Assembly: GCA_031275395.1 (NCBI GenBank)
Contig: JAISOU010000024.1
Span: 1 to 27,588, forward strand
Source of the DNA: Helicobacteraceae bacterium
Lineage (GTDB): Bacteria > Campylobacterota > Campylobacteria > Campylobacterales > SZUA-545
Reading direction: 5' to 3'
DNA: 27,588 nucleotides
The translations under genes were made by a program, and so were the position numbers. The notes beneath the pieces are model-generated. The model saw nothing but the letters and a program-made list of their open reading frames with translations, had not been told where the DNA came from and did no database searches. The stretch's first letter is position 1. The number at the start of each line of letters is the position of its first letter. This document shows positions 1 to 7,016 of the stretch, in pieces.

Positions 1-59
1 CAACCGACCAACGCAATCGTAGCGGCGATCGCCGCTAAAACCTTAGAACCTAAACGCAT
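1..59 (-). CDS. N-terminus of an exported or membrane protein (partial)
   Basis: Only the first 19 codons lie in the window; the gene runs off the left edge. The ATG is preceded by a strong ribosome binding site (AGGAGAGAG, about 61-72 on the complementary strand), so the start is well supported. The visible peptide has a short basic start (MRLGSK) followed by a hydrophobic Ala/Ile/Val-rich run. That fits a signal peptide, a lipoprotein leader or the first membrane segment of a chemotaxis receptor; too little is present to choose. It lies 54 bases downstream of uppP on the same strand and may be co-transcribed with it. Confidence 0.6.
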   Translation of the reverse strand, partial: MRLGSKVLAAIAATIALVG

Positions 60-113
60 ACTCTCTCCTTTTAGAAATTTAACCGCGATCATTTAAGCGC
101 AATTTGCCTTAAA

Positions 114-890
114 CTACGCGGCGGCGATCCAAAGAAACAACGCGCCGATAACGACGCGATAGACCCCAAACGGAGCAAAATTAAACTTAGAGATAAAGCG
201 TAAAAAACCTTTAATAACGATTAAGGCGACAAAAAACGCCGTAATAAAGCCGATCGCTAAATTGATCGTTTGATCTTGGTTAAAAGAGCCGTAGTTTTTA
301 TAGAGATCGTAGCCCGTGGCGATCAGCATCGTGGGAACCGCCAAAAGAAACGAAAAGAGCGCGGCGCTTTTGCAATCGAGCCCGCAAAGCAGCCCGCCGA
401 TAATCGTCGCCGCCGACCTGCTAGCGCCCGGTATCATAGCGAAACATTGCGCGCAACCGATCAAAAACGCCTGCGCGAAGGTAACGTTTTCTACGCTTGT
501 CGTTCGTTCGGTTTTGGGCTTGTAAAACAGCTCGATCGCAATCAAAATTACGCCGCCTATTATTAGCGCGTAAGCGACCGTTTGGGGCGCGAAAAGCTCC
601 TTTATCTGTTTGTAGAATAAAAGCCCGATCAAACCCGTAGGAAAAAACGCGATCGCGAGTTTAATAAGCAGATTAAAATCGCTTATAAGTTTCTTAAAAT
701 ATAGCGCCACAACGGCTAAGATCGATCCAAGCTGAATAACGATCACAAAACTTTTATGCGCCTCGTCGAGATTGATTCCAAGTAAATTAGAGGTTAAGAT
801 CAAATGCCCCGTCGAAGAGATCGGCAAAAACTCCGTCAATCCTTCGACGATACCTAGCAATAACGCTTCAAACAAGCTCATTTCGGTCAT
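114..890 (-). CDS. uppP: Undecaprenyl-diphosphatase UppP/BacA
   Basis: Integral membrane phosphatase that converts undecaprenyl diphosphate to the monophosphate, recycling the lipid carrier for peptidoglycan and surface polysaccharide synthesis. Seen: 258 residues, the usual family length, hydrophobic throughout. The family signature EGLTEFLPISSTGH lies at residues 16-29, with Glu16 and Glu20 of the E-x3-E motif, and the second active-site motif PGASRS at about 154-159. The start is not certain: neither Met1 nor Met4 has a clear Shine-Dalgarno sequence. The gene begins 22 bases after the nadK stop codon, so the two are probably co-transcribed and uppP may rely on read-through initiation. Nothing in the protein looks degenerate. 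Confidence 0.96.
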   Translation of the reverse strand: MTEMSLFEALLLGIVEGLTEFLPISSTGHLILTSNLLGINLDEAHKSFVIVIQLGSILAVVALYFKKLISDFNLLIKLAIAFFPTGLIGLLFYKQIKELFAPQTVAYALIIGGVILIAIELFYKPKTERTTSVENVTFAQAFLIGCAQCFAMIPGASRSAATIIGGLLCGLDCKSAALFSFLLAVPTMLIATGYDLYKNYGSFNQDQTINLAIGFITAFFVALIVIKGFLRFISKFNFAPFGVYRVVIGALFLWIAAA

Positions 891-912
891 ATTAGAAAGA
901 TTTGGGTTAAGC

Positions 913-1791
913 TCATCGGCTATTTATCTCGCCCCAGTTGAGTTTTGCGCGAATAGCGCTAAAAAAGTTGCGTTCCGGACGGCGGATCATCTTAACAAAA
1001 GAATCGCTCATCGAGATCGAAACGCGATCGTTTTGGCTAAACGGACTCATATACTGCCCGTCGATAATCATAACGCCCTCTTTTTCCTTAACGCGCAATT
1101 CCACGTCAAAACTCGTGGGCAGAACAAGCGATCGCTGATTAAGCGAATGAGGACAGATCGGCGTAAAAATAAAGTTTTTGGCGTAGGGATAGACGATAGG
1201 CCCTCCGGCTGAAAGATTATAGCCCGTCGCGCCCGTAGGAGTAGCGACGATCAGCGCGTCGCCATAGTAGGTATTTGCCAGCGTTCCGTCGATAATCAGA
1301 TCGATATGAATCATCTTCATTTTTTGGTGGCGTACCACAAGATCGTTAATGGCGTGTAGCACCTGTTTTTTGCCGTTAATTTCGGCGTTGATCTGAATGA
1401 TCATACGTTTATCGATCGCGTAGTCGTGCTTTAAGATACGATCAATCGCGCTTTTGATCTCGCTTGATTGTACGTCGGTAAGAAAGCCGAGCGTTCCCAT
1501 ATTTACGCCCAAAATCGGCTTTTCGTATTTGAAGCTGTTTCGCGCAAGGGCGATCAACGTGCCGTCGCCGCCGATACTGATCAAAAAATCCGATCGGCTA
1601 AAAAGCGCGTAATCGTCGACGCCGCTTAAACCGATCATACGGGCGCAATCCTCGCCGATTAACGTTTCGATCCCCAAAGATTCCAAGTAGAGTTTTAGAT
1701 CCAAAAAGTAATCTTTTAACTGCGGCGATTCCGGACGCAAACGCGCGCCCGCAGTTTTGATCTTGCCGATTCTTTCGTTAAGGTTTAGCAT
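913..1791 (-). CDS. nadK: NAD kinase
   Basis: Cytosolic ATP- or polyphosphate-dependent NAD kinase making NADP. Seen: 292 residues. The diagnostic GGDGT loop is at residues 74-78, followed by GVNMGTLGFLTD, the NDLVV segment and a C-terminal half with ATPTGATGYNLSAGGPIV and the HSLNQRSLVLP block. These are the conserved NadK elements in the right order, with the look of the epsilonproteobacterial branch. The start has no Shine-Dalgarno sequence, but a TAAAAT box ends 6 bases before the ATG, so a leaderless mRNA is possible. The gene is followed at 22 bases by uppP. In Campylobacter I recall recN after nadK; that gene is not here. Confidence 0.96.
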   Translation of the reverse strand: MLNLNERIGKIKTAGARLRPESPQLKDYFLDLKLYLESLGIETLIGEDCARMIGLSGVDDYALFSRSDFLISIGGDGTLIALARNSFKYEKPILGVNMGTLGFLTDVQSSEIKSAIDRILKHDYAIDKRMIIQINAEINGKKQVLHAINDLVVRHQKMKMIHIDLIIDGTLANTYYGDALIVATPTGATGYNLSAGGPIVYPYAKNFIFTPICPHSLNQRSLVLPTSFDVELRVKEKEGVMIIDGQYMSPFSQNDRVSISMSDSFVKMIRRPERNFFSAIRAKLNWGEINSR

Positions 1792-1797
1792 ATTAGG

Positions 1798-1803
1798 ATT
1801 TTA
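1798..1803 (-). promoter_or_regulatory. Candidate -10 box for nadK-uppP
   Basis: TAAAAT on the minus strand with six bases between it and the nadK ATG. No -35 element is obvious, which is usual for sigma-70 promoters in Campylobacterota. If this box is used, transcription would begin at or next to the start codon. The rest of the 1792-2003 intergenic stretch holds only a long-loop inverted repeat (GCCAATTT...AAATTGGC) and A-rich runs. Confidence 0.3.
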
Positions 1804-2003
1804 CCCGCAAAATCGTTAAACAAGCAAAAAAACGCGCCGATTTGCCAATTTAACCCGATTAACGCCGCCGCAAAGCGCTCTTTTTGATCGCAAATTGGCG
1901 TTTTAGAACCGCGCCTTTATCCGTAAATCTACAATGCCGCTGATCGGCAATTCATAAAAACAAACAAAAAAATCGCTAGATTACAAAGCGGCAAAAACGA
2001 CGA

Positions 2004-2606
2004 TTAGCCGAGCCTTGTTAGCTTTGCAAATTGCGTTTTTAGATAATCGGCGTTTGTGCTCGCGACAATGCTAGACGGATCGACCGTTTTAAGCCCGCTT
2101 TGCTCGTAGCTTTTTTGCGCCGCTTCGCCCAGTTTTTTCGTTTCGCCAAGCAAACGCGATTTAACCGCGCTTAAAGCGTCCGCGTTTTCCTTAATCAGAT
2201 TGTCGAGCGCCAAAGCGTAAGCGTCAATATCGCCGTTTTCGTCAAAATCTACGCGGTTACGAACGTTGATCGCGCTGTCTTTTAACGGAAAGTTTTCATA
2301 AAGATTTTCGTTTTTATAGCGGGTATTTTCCACGCGATCGGCGATAGTTTTTGCGGCTTCTTGGCGATCGATTTCGCCGTTTTTAAGCGCCGTCGCAATT
2401 GTTTTTAACGCCGCAAGCGATCGCTCCAAAGTTTTAGTCGCGCCAAAAAGATCGTTATCGCTTTTAAGCGTTTCGCTTTGCGCCTTTACGCTCTTTTGCG
2501 ACAAACTCAAATCCGATACGGCGTTTTGGGGCGCGTTTGTCGATCGCGCCGACGTTTGCGTACCTAAATAAGCCGACGAGCCAATTCTAACAGCGTTAAT
2601 CTCCAT
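2004..2606 (-). CDS. Probable flagellum-associated protein, function unknown
   Basis: I do not recognise a named family. The 200-residue product is polar, Ala/Lys/Ser-rich, without signal peptide or membrane segment, and mostly predicted helical. The C-terminal 20 residues (ending YLKTQFAKLTRLG) resemble the amphipathic terminal helix of axial flagellar proteins. The loop DFDENGDIDAYA at about residues 138-149 looks like a Ca-binding EF-hand/dockerin loop but ends in Ala rather than Glu/Asp at position 12, so calcium binding is doubtful. The start has a good Shine-Dalgarno sequence (GAGGAA, 7 bases upstream). The strongest clue is a near-consensus sigma-54 promoter just upstream. In this phylum sigma-54 mostly drives hook, basal-body and minor-flagellin genes, and flaG-fliD-fliS lies close by. 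A flagellar role is inference. Confidence 0.8.
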   Translation of the reverse strand: MEINAVRIGSSAYLGTQTSARSTNAPQNAVSDLSLSQKSVKAQSETLKSDNDLFGATKTLERSLAALKTIATALKNGEIDRQEAAKTIADRVENTRYKNENLYENFPLKDSAINVRNRVDFDENGDIDAYALALDNLIKENADALSAVKSRLLGETKKLGEAAQKSYEQSGLKTVDPSSIVASTNADYLKTQFAKLTRLG

Positions 2607-2629
2607 AAAGCGTTCCTCGTTTTTTATAT

Positions 2630-2650
2630 TAAAGCAATCCGCGTTCCGAA
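2630..2650 (-). promoter_or_regulatory. Sigma-54 promoter of the 200-residue flagellar-type gene
   Basis: On the minus strand the sequence reads CGGAAC-GCGGA-TTGCTTT, matching the Helicobacter/Campylobacter RpoN consensus TTGGAAC-N5-TTGCTTT almost base for base. The -24 GG (2646-2647) and -12 GC (2634-2635) are exactly 10 bases apart. The predicted start, near 2622, leaves a leader of about 16 bases containing the GAGGAA ribosome binding site. It lies back to back with the extended -10 promoter of the plus-strand gene at 2670. Confidence 0.7.
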
Positions 2651-2654
2651 GTTT

Positions 2655-2663
2655 TGTTATACT
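2655..2663 (+). promoter_or_regulatory. Extended -10 promoter, possibly leaderless
   Basis: TGTTATACT, an extended -10 element (TGn plus TATACT). It ends six bases before the ATG at 2670, so the predicted transcription start coincides with the start codon. No Shine-Dalgarno sequence exists in between. It overlaps the -24 side of the divergent sigma-54 promoter, so the two promoters may interfere. Confidence 0.45.
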
Positions 2664-2669
2664 GCCTCT

Positions 2670-3062
2670 ATGCTTAATGATCTACTGGACGCGGCGGCGC
2701 TATTTTTTATCGAGATTATAGAGGCGAACCTGCAAAAAGGCGATACGCTGGACTCTTACGCGCAGAACTTAATCGAAATTAAAAATAGATATCCGATCGT
2801 TTTCTTGGGGTTGCATTTGTCGTTTTTCTTTGTCGTTATCTATGCGATCTATTACAATCTTTTTAACTTTTCTATCTGCGCGATCGTAATCTTAAAACTA
2901 ACCGATATATGCGCGAAAATTACTCTGCTACGCAAAGCGAAAAACAGCGAAAACTTTAGCGCTTCTAGCTATCTTGGAACGCCAAACTTTCAAATCAAAC
3001 CCGCGCTACGCTACGGCGGCGCGTTTATCTATCCGCTAGTTTTTTATTACGCGATTAGCTAA
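2670..3062 (+). CDS. Small integral membrane protein, function unknown
   Basis: 130 residues, not recognised. A hydrophobic N-terminal stretch (about residues 4-18) is followed by a polar segment, then a long hydrophobic region at about 41-78 that could hold two membrane helices, and a final hydrophobic C-terminus (about 113-129). There is no internal Met, so the start at 2670 is the only ATG. It has no Shine-Dalgarno sequence but sits right after an extended -10 box. It is the only plus-strand gene inside a minus-strand motility block, and its last 8 bases overlap the 3' end of the convergent gene at 3055-3327. That layout makes antisense effects possible. Base composition matches its neighbours, so the reading frame is likely real, but no function can be given. 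Confidence 0.7.
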   Translation: MLNDLLDAAALFFIEIIEANLQKGDTLDSYAQNLIEIKNRYPIVFLGLHLSFFFVVIYAIYYNLFNFSICAIVILKLTDICAKITLLRKAKNSENFSASSYLGTPNFQIKPALRYGGAFIYPLVFYYAIS

Positions 3063-3327
3063 TGATTTCGTAATTTTTTACGCGTATTCTAGCTTGCGAG
3101 CTGTGATAGGCAATCGCTTTTTTGGTCTGATCGATCTCCGCCTGCAACCGTTCGCGCTTATTTTTAAGAAGTTTAATAGATTCGGCGATCAGCGCGGCGG
3201 ATTCCTGCGCGTCGCTTAAATCGTCAAATTCGTTAGGCAGATCGCCGTAAAGTCTGGCGATTGTTTCGATCTCCTCGTTGATAATCGCCGCTTTAAGATT
3301 GTTGTTCCATTTACGCGCCTGATTCAT
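3055..3327 (-). CDS. Small helical protein in the fliT position
   Basis: 90 residues, charged and almost entirely predicted helical, with a heptad-like stretch at about 48-76 (LIAESIKLLKNKRERLQAEI) suggestive of a coiled coil. It starts inside the last codons of fliS (17-base overlap), so it is translationally coupled as the last gene of flaG-fliD-fliS. In many bacteria the gene after fliS encodes FliT, the chaperone of the FliD cap protein and a regulator of flagellar genes. In Campylobacter a small unnamed gene sits here. Sequence alone does not prove FliT homology; the role is inferred from position, size and helix content. Confidence 0.75.
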   Translation of the reverse strand: MNQARKWNNNLKAAIINEEIETIARLYGDLPNEFDDLSDAQESAALIAESIKLLKNKRERLQAEIDQTKKAIAYHSSQARIRVKNYEIIS

Positions 3328-3700
3328 CGTTTAATCCCGTTTCTTCGTTCCACGCTTCCAAAAGCCCGCTAGCGACTTTTAAGGTCGTATCCAACCGCTC
3401 CGTATCGCACTCTATATTAGCTTCCGTCAAAAGTTTGATCTGATACGTATAAAGCCCTTGCAGATAGGCGCTCATCTTTTCGTTGCCTTCGGAAAAGTCC
3501 AGCGAAGCCATTAGCTCCGTAAAAATATCTATAGCGCGGTTGATCCAATAAACCTGCTTTTCAATATCGCCTTCTTCCATACTTTTTTTGGCTTGAGAAA
3601 CAAATTTCAAAATGCCTTCAAAAAGCATTTGAACAAGTTTATAAGGCGATTGAACCGTCGCCGCGTTTTGAGCGTATGCCGCGTAACCGTTTGCGCTCAT
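3311..3700 (-). CDS. fliS: Flagellar export chaperone FliS
   Basis: Cytosolic chaperone that binds the C-terminus of flagellin and keeps it unfolded until secretion through the flagellar type III apparatus. Seen: 129 residues, normal for the family. The N-terminal motif YAAYAQNAATVQSPYKLVQMLFEG (a variant of the usual Y..Y....V.T.sP..Li.mLydg) is followed by helices with the AKKSMEEGDIE and INRAIDIFTELMASLD segments and the LYTYQIKLLTEAN block. It starts three bases after the fliD stop codon with no separate Shine-Dalgarno sequence, so translation probably couples to fliD. The 3' end overlaps the FliT-position gene. Confidence 0.95.
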   Translation of the reverse strand: MSANGYAAYAQNAATVQSPYKLVQMLFEGILKFVSQAKKSMEEGDIEKQVYWINRAIDIFTELMASLDFSEGNEKMSAYLQGLYTYQIKLLTEANIECDTERLDTTLKVASGLLEAWNEETGLNDESGA

Positions 3701-3703
3701 CTA

Positions 3704-5521
3704 TTAACTTTTTGGGTTTGCGGCTTGTTCGATCATCTGCTGGATCGCCGTAAAAGACGCTTCATATTTGCTAATAAGCGCGTTATACGAGGCGAATTGC
3801 GCCGTCATAACCTCGTATTTGGCGTTTATGCGATCCAGAGCTTTTTGAATACTGTCTGTCAAACTTGTAACGTCGCTCGTAAGCTGGCGATCGATAAGTG
3901 CCATCGTCGCGTCCTCCCAATAGCCGTTTAGTTTATCTACATAACTATCGAGCTTGGTAAATATGCCGTCTTTTGTCGTCGTCGTTCCCGAAAAGGAGCC
4001 GGTTGTCAATCCCGCTTCTTCGGCCCTTGTGCCTTTTACCTCGATCGTATCGCCCGTAGCGTTATACAAAACCACGTTGTCGCCCAAGCCGCCGATTCGC
4101 GCGGAAACGCCCGTCTCGCTCGTTTTTTTGTTGATTGCCGCCATAAGCGCCTGCGCGTTTTGCGCCGCGCTATCGCTCGCTTTATATGAAAAATCCCCGA
4201 TCGCCACGCCGTTAATATATACGTCGCCCAAATAGAAATCCACGTCCGTAGTCGAGGTTGGAACGCTTTTGCCGACGGCCGTCGCGCCCGTAACGTCGGT
4301 TACGCCGCGAAGAAGTCTTTCTATGCCTTCGGGATCTTTTTCCAAAGCGTATTCAAAGGTGCGCTGATCGAAGGTCAAAGAGCCGTTTTCCGCAAGACTA
4401 AAAGCAAACGCCGACGATTCGTTGCCCTCTATGTCTAAACTTGTCCGCGATAAATCCATAATGTTTTTGCCGTCTTCGTTATTGGCGAATAGAATCTTGT
4501 TAATATCGCCGCGAATCGAATTGATACGGCTGTCGCCCTGAAAACTGCCGCGCTCGCTTGTTTCCGTATCGTATTTGGTAATTTCGCTCAAATATGTCGT
4601 TAATTCGTTGTAAGAATCCACAAAGGCTTGCATTTGCTGGCTTAAAGAGCTTAGATCGCGCGAGATTGAAACATTTGCGACGTTCGTATCCTCTTTTTTA
4701 AGTTCGATCGTAACGCCGGAGATCAGATCGCTAATCGTATTTGTCGTTCGCCGTATCGTCATACCGTTGTATGTAAATTGCGCGTCTTGCGCCTCTTGCA
4801 CGGGATTAAACTTAAAAACGTTGGAATTGGGATTGATCGCATCGTCGAGATCAATATCGCCGCCGATTTCGTCAGACCAAGCAAACGACAGTTCCTCTTG
4901 CTCGCCCGTTTTCGCGCTTTTAACGATTAGCGAATAGGGATCGCTTCCGCCTACGTTTAAGATTGTCGCGCTTAGCGTTCCGTCGCTCGCCTCGTTGATC
5001 GCGTCGCGCAATTCGCTTAGCGTCATACCAGATTTGATCTCTATATCTAAAGATTTAAGCGTCGAGGTTTCCTCGTTATCAAACGCGTCCTGATCGCCCT
5101 TTCGGATAATTTTTAGCGTAAGCGGCGAAGTTCCTAAATTGACCGCGTCGTTTTCGTTCGCAAAACCTTTGGCGGATTGCGCTACGGAGTTTCTAGCCAT
5201 TTGCGTAACTTGTAACGTCATATTTTGAATATCCACGCCGTCGTTCGCGCTCACGCTTACGGAATCGGAACTGACGCTTACGCTTCGCTTCAGATAGCTA
5301 GAACCGCTCGAAAACGCCGAAACCGTCGCACGAAAACTATCTAACGCCGTAACTAATTTTTTCTGATCCGCTTGTTTTTGATATACGGTTGTTAATTGCG
5401 TTTCAAACGGTTTGGTCATTACGCTTTTATCGGCTTCTCTTAATTGATCGATGAGATCGGCGTTCAACGCGCTCTGCCCGCTTAAGCTCACCCCTAACAT
5501 ACTTACTGATCCTACGGCCAT
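3704..5521 (-). CDS. fliD: Flagellar filament cap protein FliD
   Basis: Distal cap (HAP2) on which flagellin subunits fold as the filament grows; often an adhesin as well. Seen: 605 residues, within the epsilonproteobacterial range. The N-terminal region (residues 12-100) carries the typical SGQSALNADLIDQLREADKS start and a helical coil with KPFETQLTTVYQKQADQK. The middle holds beta-rich variable domains (about 110-440). The C-terminal coiled coil reads roughly LDSYVDKLNGYW..., ALDRINAKYEVMTAQFASYNALISKYEASFTAIQQMIEQ. A ribosome binding site (AAAGGAT) lies 6 bases before the ATG. It follows flaG by 24 bases and precedes fliS by 3, so the three form one operon. No sign of damage. Confidence 0.96.
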   Translation of the reverse strand: MAVGSVSMLGVSLSGQSALNADLIDQLREADKSVMTKPFETQLTTVYQKQADQKKLVTALDSFRATVSAFSSGSSYLKRSVSVSSDSVSVSANDGVDIQNMTLQVTQMARNSVAQSAKGFANENDAVNLGTSPLTLKIIRKGDQDAFDNEETSTLKSLDIEIKSGMTLSELRDAINEASDGTLSATILNVGGSDPYSLIVKSAKTGEQEELSFAWSDEIGGDIDLDDAINPNSNVFKFNPVQEAQDAQFTYNGMTIRRTTNTISDLISGVTIELKKEDTNVANVSISRDLSSLSQQMQAFVDSYNELTTYLSEITKYDTETSERGSFQGDSRINSIRGDINKILFANNEDGKNIMDLSRTSLDIEGNESSAFAFSLAENGSLTFDQRTFEYALEKDPEGIERLLRGVTDVTGATAVGKSVPTSTTDVDFYLGDVYINGVAIGDFSYKASDSAAQNAQALMAAINKKTSETGVSARIGGLGDNVVLYNATGDTIEVKGTRAEEAGLTTGSFSGTTTTKDGIFTKLDSYVDKLNGYWEDATMALIDRQLTSDVTSLTDSIQKALDRINAKYEVMTAQFASYNALISKYEASFTAIQQMIEQAANPKS

Positions 5522-5545
5522 ACTTTATCCTTTCAATTCAATAAA

Positions 5546-5917
5546 TTATACGCGCTCTTCAAGCAATAATCCTGCCACTTCTCTCATTCTGGCGATAAAC
5601 TTGATCGCCTGTTCGCTGGGAATCTGGCGAATAATATCGCCGCTTTTCGCGTCCAACACGCTTAAATATAACCCTTTTATATCCTCGCTATAGCCAAAAC
5701 GAAGTTGCATTTTAAGCGTTTGCGCCGATTCGTTAAGGTTTGAAACAAGATCGGAAAAACGCTCTCTGCTGATTTCGGCTTTTTCGCCGTCTTTTTCAGC
5801 TCGTTCCGCCACCTCGCTCGCGGTTTCGGTTTGCTTGAGAGATTCGCTCCCCGAGTTTTTCTGCGCGTTCGGACTTATCGTTCCGTTTGATACCGTTTTG
5901 ATCGCGCCTAGTTCCAT
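5546..5917 (-). CDS. flaG: FlaG family flagellar protein
   Basis: FlaG proteins influence filament length and sit upstream of fliD in Campylobacter and many other bacteria. The C-terminal half (about residues 55-123) has the FlaG pattern: a helix, then LRFGYSEDIKGLYLSVLDAKSGDIIRQIPSEQAIKFIARM, where D..sGdviRqiPse is the family core. The N-terminal half is low complexity and Ser/Glu-rich. The frame stays open to 5971, but I choose the ATG at 5917 (123 residues). A strong AAGGAG lies 5-6 bases upstream of it, the protein then begins MELGAIKTVS, and the longer start has no comparable site. It is the first gene of flaG-fliD-fliS, with a candidate sigma-28 promoter upstream. Confidence 0.92.
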   Translation of the reverse strand: MELGAIKTVSNGTISPNAQKNSGSESLKQTETASEVAERAEKDGEKAEISRERFSDLVSNLNESAQTLKMQLRFGYSEDIKGLYLSVLDAKSGDIIRQIPSEQAIKFIARMREVAGLLLEERV

Positions 5918-5973
5918 GAGAGACTCCTTCGCGCCTCCTTTATTTTGATTAAAGATAGGAGGTATTCCCAACT

Positions 5974-5999
5974 AAATCGTCGGCAAAGAAATAATTTTA
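5974..5999 (-). promoter_or_regulatory. Candidate sigma-28 (FliA) promoter for flaG-fliD-fliS
   Basis: On the minus strand there is a TAAA-type -35 (TAAAATTA, 5992-5999), 12 bases, and CGATTT (5974-5979). This resembles the FliA pattern TAAA-N15-CGAT. Late filament genes are the usual FliA targets, which fits this operon. The match is short and no sigma-54 GG-N10-GC was found here, so support is moderate. Confidence 0.4.
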
Positions 6000-6012
6000 A
6001 TAGCCAAAAAGC

Positions 6013-6018
6013 TAAAAT
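6013..6018 (+). promoter_or_regulatory. Candidate -10 box for the rsmD operon
   Basis: TAAAAT ending five bases before the ATG at 6024, with no Shine-Dalgarno sequence between. As for nadK and the gene at 2670, this spacing would give a leaderless or nearly leaderless transcript. It lies only 13 bases beyond the divergent flaG promoter elements. Confidence 0.3.
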
Positions 6019-6023
6019 CGCGC

Positions 6024-6395
6024 ATGATCTTATCAAATTTAGACGACGCTTCAGATAAAAAGACGATTTCTATCGCCGTTTTGTGCGATTCGCCGCTACT
6101 GACAAAAGCACTGGAACGTATGTTAAAGGCGCGGCTTGCGCCGCTAAGCCGTTGCGATCTGGCGATTGGCGACAAACCGCTAAAGATCGACAAGCCGCTT
6201 TTGATCGTCGGCGATCACCTGCCCAAGCCGTTTAGTCGCGAAAATCTTTACGCCGCAATTGCCCGTTTTGAAAAACTATGGGATATTAAAGAGGCTTCGG
6301 TTCAGCTTTTAGGCGCGAAAAATATCAAGGAAAAAATCGACGATCTGACCAACCGCTACGCCAAAGAGCTTTTGGAGCTTACGAGCCGAAAATGA
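6024..6395 (+). CDS. Hypothetical protein upstream of rsmD
   Basis: 123 residues, not assigned to a family. It has no signal peptide or membrane helix and is alternating alpha/beta: ISIAVLCDSPLLTKALERML (about residues 15-34), then KPLLIVGDHLPKPFSRENLYAAIARF, then a charged C-terminal helix. The IAVLCDSPLL...LLIVGDHLPKPF pattern is loosely reminiscent of a receiver- or flavodoxin-like fold. However, the acidic phosphorylation pocket cannot be pointed out, so I make no functional call. Its last codons overlap the rsmD start by four bases (ATGA), showing translational coupling. A similar short gene before the RsmD-type methylase is, as I recall, also found in Campylobacter, so the pair may be conserved across the phylum. 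Confidence 0.8.
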   Translation: MILSNLDDASDKKTISIAVLCDSPLLTKALERMLKARLAPLSRCDLAIGDKPLKIDKPLLIVGDHLPKPFSRENLYAAIARFEKLWDIKEASVQLLGAKNIKEKIDDLTNRYAKELLELTSRK

Positions 6396-6967
6396 ACGCG
6401 GCAAAGATTATCGGCGGCGCGCTAAAAGGGCGTAAAATCCTTCTGCCCGAACGCGACGGATCGCGCCCTACAAAGGCGATCGCCCGCGAATCGATCTTTG
6501 ATTCTCTACAAAGCGAGATCGGCGCTTTTGCCTTTGCGGAGCTTTTCGCGGGAAGCGGATCGGTAGGATTAGAGGCGATCAGTCGCGGCGCGAAAAGCGC
6601 GATTTTTATCGAACGCGACAAAACCGCCTTTAACGTTTTGAAACAAAATATCGCCGCTCTAAAAATCTCAAACGCGAAATGTTTTCTCGGCGATAGCTTC
6701 GTTTTGATCGCGCGGGCGATCGAATACTTGAAAGCGCAAAAACAAAAGGCGTGGTTTTATCTCGATCCGCCCTTTTCTATCCGCGAGGGTTTTTCGCAAA
6801 TCTACGAACAGACGCAAACGCTTCTTTCGTCGCTTCCGATCAACGCTCTTGCGGGCGCGATAGTCGAACATAGCTCAAGCGTCGTTTTAAACGATTGTTT
6901 AGGCGCTTTGGCTATCTCTAAAAGACGCAAGTTCGGCAAAACAACCCTTAGTTACTACCAAATATAA
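6392..6967 (+). CDS. rsmD: 16S rRNA guanine-966 N2-methyltransferase RsmD
   Basis: S-adenosylmethionine-dependent methylation of G966 in 16S rRNA during 30S assembly. Seen: 191 residues. The N-terminal IIGGALKGRKILLP and RPTKAIARESIFDSL segments are RsmD hallmarks. The SAM-binding motif I, LFAGSGSVGLEAISRGA, is at about 51-67, the acidic motif II loop (FIERD) follows, and the catalytic motif IV DPPF is at 125-128. The start overlaps the preceding gene by ATGA. The gene faces the minus-strand GLUG pseudogene; the conserved hairpin at 7031-7053 may separate the two converging transcripts. Confidence 0.94.
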   Translation: MNAAKIIGGALKGRKILLPERDGSRPTKAIARESIFDSLQSEIGAFAFAELFAGSGSVGLEAISRGAKSAIFIERDKTAFNVLKQNIAALKISNAKCFLGDSFVLIARAIEYLKAQKQKAWFYLDPPFSIREGFSQIYEQTQTLLSSLPINALAGAIVEHSSSVVLNDCLGALAISKRRKFGKTTLSYYQI

Positions 6968-6990
6968 ACTTTCTTGTCCGCGGTGCTACG

Positions 6991-7012
6991 GTAGCGCCCG
7001 CCGAGAAGCGGA
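6991..7012 (+). repeat. Left arm of a 22-base inverted repeat flanking the GLUG pseudogene
   Basis: The reverse complement of this segment matches 8941-8962 at 21 of 22 bases. The arms sit just outside the 3' and 5' ends of the broken surface-lipoprotein gene, about 1.97 kb apart. The match does not extend inward or outward, and no transposase is present between the arms. Related fragments (GCCGAGAAGCGGAGCG-like) appear near 12253 and 26541, suggesting a dispersed intergenic repeat rather than a classical insertion sequence. Confidence 0.6.
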
Positions 7013-7016
7013 GCGA

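Noticed and set aside
5918-5971. Longer flaG start at 5971
   Set aside because: The added residues come from the leader, and AAGGAG is correctly placed only for the ATG at 5917.
6985-6995. GCTAC-G-GTAGC as a terminator for rsmD
   Set aside because: One-base loop and no U-tract; the nine-pair hairpin at 7031-7053 is a better candidate.
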